A stretch of 17,639 nucleotides of DNA. Source: Anaerolineaceae bacterium UBA3924 (lineage in GTDB: Bacteria > Chloroflexota > Anaerolineae > Anaerolineales > Anaerolineaceae). Positions 15,350 to 17,639 of the stretch are shown here, in pieces. The notes below the pieces were generated by a model. That model saw nothing but the letters and a program-made list of their open reading frames with translations. It did no database searches and had not been told where the DNA came from. The translations under genes were made by a program, and so were the position numbers. Position 1 is the stretch's first letter. Each line of letters starts with the position of its first letter. Where the stretch lies: contig DGEO01000007.1 of the NCBI GenBank assembly GCA_002385985.1, positions 77,076-94,714 on the forward strand, in the 5' to 3' direction.

Positions 15350-16147
15350 ATGGAAGAACTGGTCTACCTGAAACTGGGCGGGTCTCTGATTACCGACAAG
15401 AATAACCCCTTGACTCCGCGGCCGGACGTGCTCGAGCGGCTGTCCGCTGAAATCGCTGCCGCCCGGCGAGAAAACCCGGAACTGCGCCTGGTGCTGGGGC
15501 ATGGCTCGGGGTCCTTCGGGCATTCGGTGGCCCGGCGCTACGGCACCGTTCACGGCGTGCGCACGCCGGAGCAGTGGCAGGGGTTTGCGGAAGTCTGGCA
15601 GGCTGCCCGGGCGCTCAATCAAATTGTGGTCGAAGCCCTCACCCGTGCCGGCCTGCCGGTGATCGCTTTCCCCCCATCAGCGACCATCGTTTCTGAGAAC
15701 GGCCTGCCGGTGCAGTGGAACCGTGAACCGCTGGCGGCCGCGCTGCGCGCCAACCTAATCCCGCTGGTGAACGGGGACGTGGTATTCGATACAATTCTCG
15801 GCGGAACGATCCTCTCCACGGAGGACGTTTTCCGCCTGTATGCCGGGCACTTTCCCCCGTCCCGCGTGCTTCTGGCCGGCATCGAGGCCGGCGTGTGGGC
15901 CGACTACCCGCAGCGCACCCGTCTGGTCGAGCACATCCGCCTTGACACTTTCTCGCAGGTGGCCGCCGCGATCGGCGGGTCGCAGGCGGTGGACGTCACC
16001 GGCGGCATGGCAGCCAAAGTCCAGGAGATGCTGAGCCTGATCGAAGCGGCGCCGGGGACGCAGGTGATGATCTTCTCCGGCCTGGACCCCGGCGCGGTGC
16101 AGGCTGCCCTGCGAGGTGAAAGGACCGGCACCGTTCTTTCGGCTTAA
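15350..16147 (+). CDS. ipk: Isopentenyl phosphate kinase (amino acid kinase fold), 265 aa
   Basis: Phosphorylates isopentenyl phosphate to isopentenyl diphosphate, the last step of the alternative mevalonate route best known in archaea. YLKLGGSLITDK (6-17) is the N-terminal phosphate-binding strand and loop. GHGSGSFGH (50-58) carries the IPK-specific histidine (His58) that separates this family from glutamate, aspartate and UMP kinases. NGDVVFD (141-147), STEDV (156-160) and DVTGGMAAKV (215-224) are the remaining family motifs. The ATG at 15350 is preceded by AGGA at about 8 bases and lies 4 bases after the mevalonate kinase stop. The frame stays open upstream to an ATG at 15278, but that extension lies inside mvk and does not resemble IPK. 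The dGTPase-like gene starts 14 bases downstream. Confidence 0.94.
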   Translation: MEELVYLKLGGSLITDKNNPLTPRPDVLERLSAEIAAARRENPELRLVLGHGSGSFGHSVARRYGTVHGVRTPEQWQGFAEVWQAARALNQIVVEALTRAGLPVIAFPPSATIVSENGLPVQWNREPLAAALRANLIPLVNGDVVFDTILGGTILSTEDVFRLYAGHFPPSRVLLAGIEAGVWADYPQRTRLVEHIRLDTFSQVAAAIGGSQAVDVTGGMAAKVQEMLSLIEAAPGTQVMIFSGLDPGAVQAALRGERTGTVLSA

Positions 16148-16150
16148 ATC

Positions 16151-16156
16151 AGGAGG
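16151..16156 (+). promoter_or_regulatory. Consensus ribosome binding site of the dGTPase-like gene
   Basis: AGGAGG lies 5 bases before the ATG at 16162. It is the best match to the anti-Shine-Dalgarno sequence in the window and fixes the start. Confidence 0.8.
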
Positions 16157-16161
16157 GACAC

Positions 16162-17313
16162 ATGATTTTCTCCCGGGAGGAACTGGAGCGAAAAGAAAGC
16201 GAGTTCGTGGCCCCGTACGGGGTGCTCAGCAGGAACAGCCGGGGGCGCAGGTACCCTGAAGATGAGCCGGATTACCGCACCATCTTCCAGCGGGACCGTG
16301 ACCGGGTGCTGCACACCACGGCCTTCCGCCGGCTGGAGTACAAGACCCAGGTGTTCATCAACTTCGAGGGGGACTACTACCGCACCCGTCTGACTCACAC
16401 GCTGGAAGTGGCTCAGATCGGCCGCACCATCGCCCGCGCGCTGGGCGGAAACGAAGACCTGACCGAAACCATCTGCCTGGCCCACGACCTGGGGCACCCG
16501 CCCTTTGGCCATTCCGGTGAGACGATCCTCAACCAGCTGATGCAGGATCACGGCGGGTTTGACCACAACAAGCAGTCCCTGCGCATTGTCACTAAGCTGG
16601 AGGAGCGCTACCCCGATTACCCCGGCCTGAACCTGACCTGGGAGGTGCTGGAAGGCATCGTCAAACACGAGACGGAGTACGACATCTCAGACGCAACCGA
16701 CTTCAACCCCGAGCTGCGCGGGCACCTGGAGGCGCAGATCGCCAACGTGGCCGATGAGCTGGCTTACACCGCTCACGACCTGGACGACGGCCTCAGGTCG
16801 GGCATGATCACCGTGCAGATGCTGGACGGGCTGGACTGGTGGGAGCTGGTGACCGAAAGCGTCGGCTGGAAGGGAGACACGCTCGAGCAGCTCGACCGCC
16901 ACCGCATCATCCGCCGCCTGATCGGCCTGGCGGTGACCGATGTGGTCAAAGCCAGCCACGAACGGCTGATCACCAGCGGGGTCGATTCGGTGCTGGCGCT
17001 GCAGTCCCTGCCCTACAACGTCGTCGCCCCCAGCGAAAAGATGCAGCAGCGCAACCGCCAGCTAAAGGATTTCCTCTTCGCCAACCTGTACCGCCATCAC
17101 CGTGTGGTGCGCATGCAGGTCAAAGCCGAGCGCATCATCCGCGACCTGTTCCACGCTTACCTCGAGGAACCCGACATCCTGCCGGACCATATCAAAGCCC
17201 GCGTCGACGGCGAGCCGCTCGAGCGCATCGTCTGCGACTACCTGGCCGGCATGACCGACCGGTTTGCCACGGAAGAATACCGGAAGCTCTTCGATCCCAT
17301 CATCCTGCCGTAA
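16162..17313 (+). CDS. dgt: Deoxyguanosinetriphosphate triphosphohydrolase-like HD hydrolase, 383 aa
   Basis: Cytoplasmic metal-dependent dNTP triphosphohydrolase, cleaving dNTPs to deoxynucleosides and triphosphate. The HD motif is complete: RLTHTLEVAQIGRTIARAL with His79, LAHDLGHPPFGHSGE with His108-Asp109, and NVADELAYTAHDLDDGL (195-211) with the distal Asp198. The N-terminal DRDRVLHTTAFRRLEYKTQV (45-64) is the family's conserved segment. Length fits the shorter dGTPase-like group rather than the enterobacterial Dgt of about 500 residues. A strong AGGAGG lies 5 bases before the ATG. The gene follows ipk by 14 bases and precedes greA by 63 bases. The substrate range (dGTP only or all dNTPs) cannot be read from sequence. 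No functional tie to the isoprenoid genes is evident beyond co-orientation. Confidence 0.95.
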   Translation: MIFSREELERKESEFVAPYGVLSRNSRGRRYPEDEPDYRTIFQRDRDRVLHTTAFRRLEYKTQVFINFEGDYYRTRLTHTLEVAQIGRTIARALGGNEDLTETICLAHDLGHPPFGHSGETILNQLMQDHGGFDHNKQSLRIVTKLEERYPDYPGLNLTWEVLEGIVKHETEYDISDATDFNPELRGHLEAQIANVADELAYTAHDLDDGLRSGMITVQMLDGLDWWELVTESVGWKGDTLEQLDRHRIIRRLIGLAVTDVVKASHERLITSGVDSVLALQSLPYNVVAPSEKMQQRNRQLKDFLFANLYRHHRVVRMQVKAERIIRDLFHAYLEEPDILPDHIKARVDGEPLERIVCDYLAGMTDRFATEEYRKLFDPIILP

Positions 17314-17329
17314 AGCCAGCGCTCCGAAT

Positions 17330-17357
17330 TTGTGATATCATGGGCGGACGCAATACT
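17330..17357 (+). promoter_or_regulatory. Weak candidate promoter for greA
   Basis: TTGTGA (17330-17335) and AATACT (17352-17357) are separated by 16 bases, each 4/6 to consensus, in the 63-base gap before greA. The match is weak, and read-through from the dGTPase-like gene is equally possible. No hairpin terminator is visible in the gap. Confidence 0.25.
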
Positions 17358-17376
17358 GGGATTGAGGTAGGATTTC

Positions 17377-17639
17377 ATGAAACCGGATGTTTCTTATCTG
17401 ACAGCCGAGGGTCTGGAGAAACTGCGCAGCGAGCTGGAAAACCTGAAAGGGCCGGTGCGCGAAGCGCTGGCGGCGCGCCTGCGGGCAGCCATTCAGATGG
17501 GTGACCTGTCAGAAAACGCCGACTACTCTGCTGCCAAAGAGGAACAGGCCTTCATCGAGGGCCGTATTCAGGAGCTTGAGCAGCTGCTTCGCAACGTGGT
17601 GGTCATTGACGACGTGGAACGGGATCTTTCCCGGGTCAA
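17377..17639 (+). CDS. greA: Transcription elongation factor GreA, N-terminal 87 residues (cut by window edge)
   Basis: Binds the RNA polymerase secondary channel and stimulates cleavage of backtracked transcripts. The visible part is the N-terminal coiled-coil domain, beginning MKPDVSYLTAEGLEKLRSEL. The tip motif GDLSENADYSAAKEEQAFIE carries the acidic Asp and Glu residues needed to activate cleavage. The family is about 155-160 residues, so slightly over half is present. The ATG at 17377 is preceded by AGGA at 4 bases and GAGG at 9 bases. The gene lies 63 bases after the dGTPase-like gene, with a weak candidate promoter in the gap. Confidence 0.95.
   Translation, partial: MKPDVSYLTAEGLEKLRSELENLKGPVREALAARLRAAIQMGDLSENADYSAAKEEQAFIEGRIQELEQLLRNVVVIDDVERDLSRV

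Noticed and set aside
14323..15351. Minus-strand frame of 342 codons opposite mevalonate kinase
   Set aside because: Shadow of a gene with complete GHMP motifs. The predicted protein is Gly/Arg/Gln/His-rich and unrecognisable.

Overview
The window looks like a chromosomal segment from a Chloroflexota bacterium, probably Anaerolineae-like. The lineage call is an inference from gene content. It rests on a giant GT-C/Chlor_Arch_YYY (DUF2298) membrane protein, a mevalonate kinase paired with an archaeal-type isopentenyl phosphate kinase, a GC-rich tightly packed layout, and housekeeping genes of ordinary bacterial type. No rRNA, tRNA, CRISPR array, insertion sequence or phage gene was recognised. 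No gene-free stretch exceeds 90 bases.

Left block, bases 1-13412, all on the minus strand. In transcription order it holds tlyA (rRNA 2'-O-methyltransferase), lepA (elongation factor 4), a UPF0104/LPG-synthase-TM flippase-like protein, a CDP-tyvelose-epimerase-like SDR, a GT4 glycosyltransferase, a class I SAM methyltransferase, a GT39-like GT-C glycosyltransferase, and a protein of at least 1486 residues. That last protein fuses a GT39-like module, a large non-membrane region and a YYY domain, and it runs off the left edge. From lepA onward the genes overlap or lie at most 22 bases apart, so the glycan genes look like one transcription unit, possibly translationally coupled to lepA. The theme is assembly and modification of a membrane- or lipid-linked glycan.

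Centre, bases 13413-13451: a 39-base divergent intergenic region that is AT-rich at its ends. It carries -10-like hexamers on both strands and two adjacent 8-base perfect palindromes.

Right block, bases 13452-17639, all on the plus strand: a UbiA-family protein with decaprenyl-phosphate phosphoribosyltransferase signatures, mevalonate kinase, isopentenyl phosphate kinase, a dGTPase-like HD hydrolase, and the start of greA. The first three suggest isoprenoid supply by the alternative (isopentenyl-phosphate) mevalonate route, feeding a polyprenyl phosphate that the UbiA protein could load with phosphoribose. GT-C enzymes generally use polyprenyl-phosphate sugars, so the two divergent blocks could be halves of one lipid-linked glycosylation system. 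That link is inference. The most interesting elements are the MVK-IPK pair beside the UbiA protein, the GT39-YYY fusion, and signs of leaderless transcription at ubiA and lepA.
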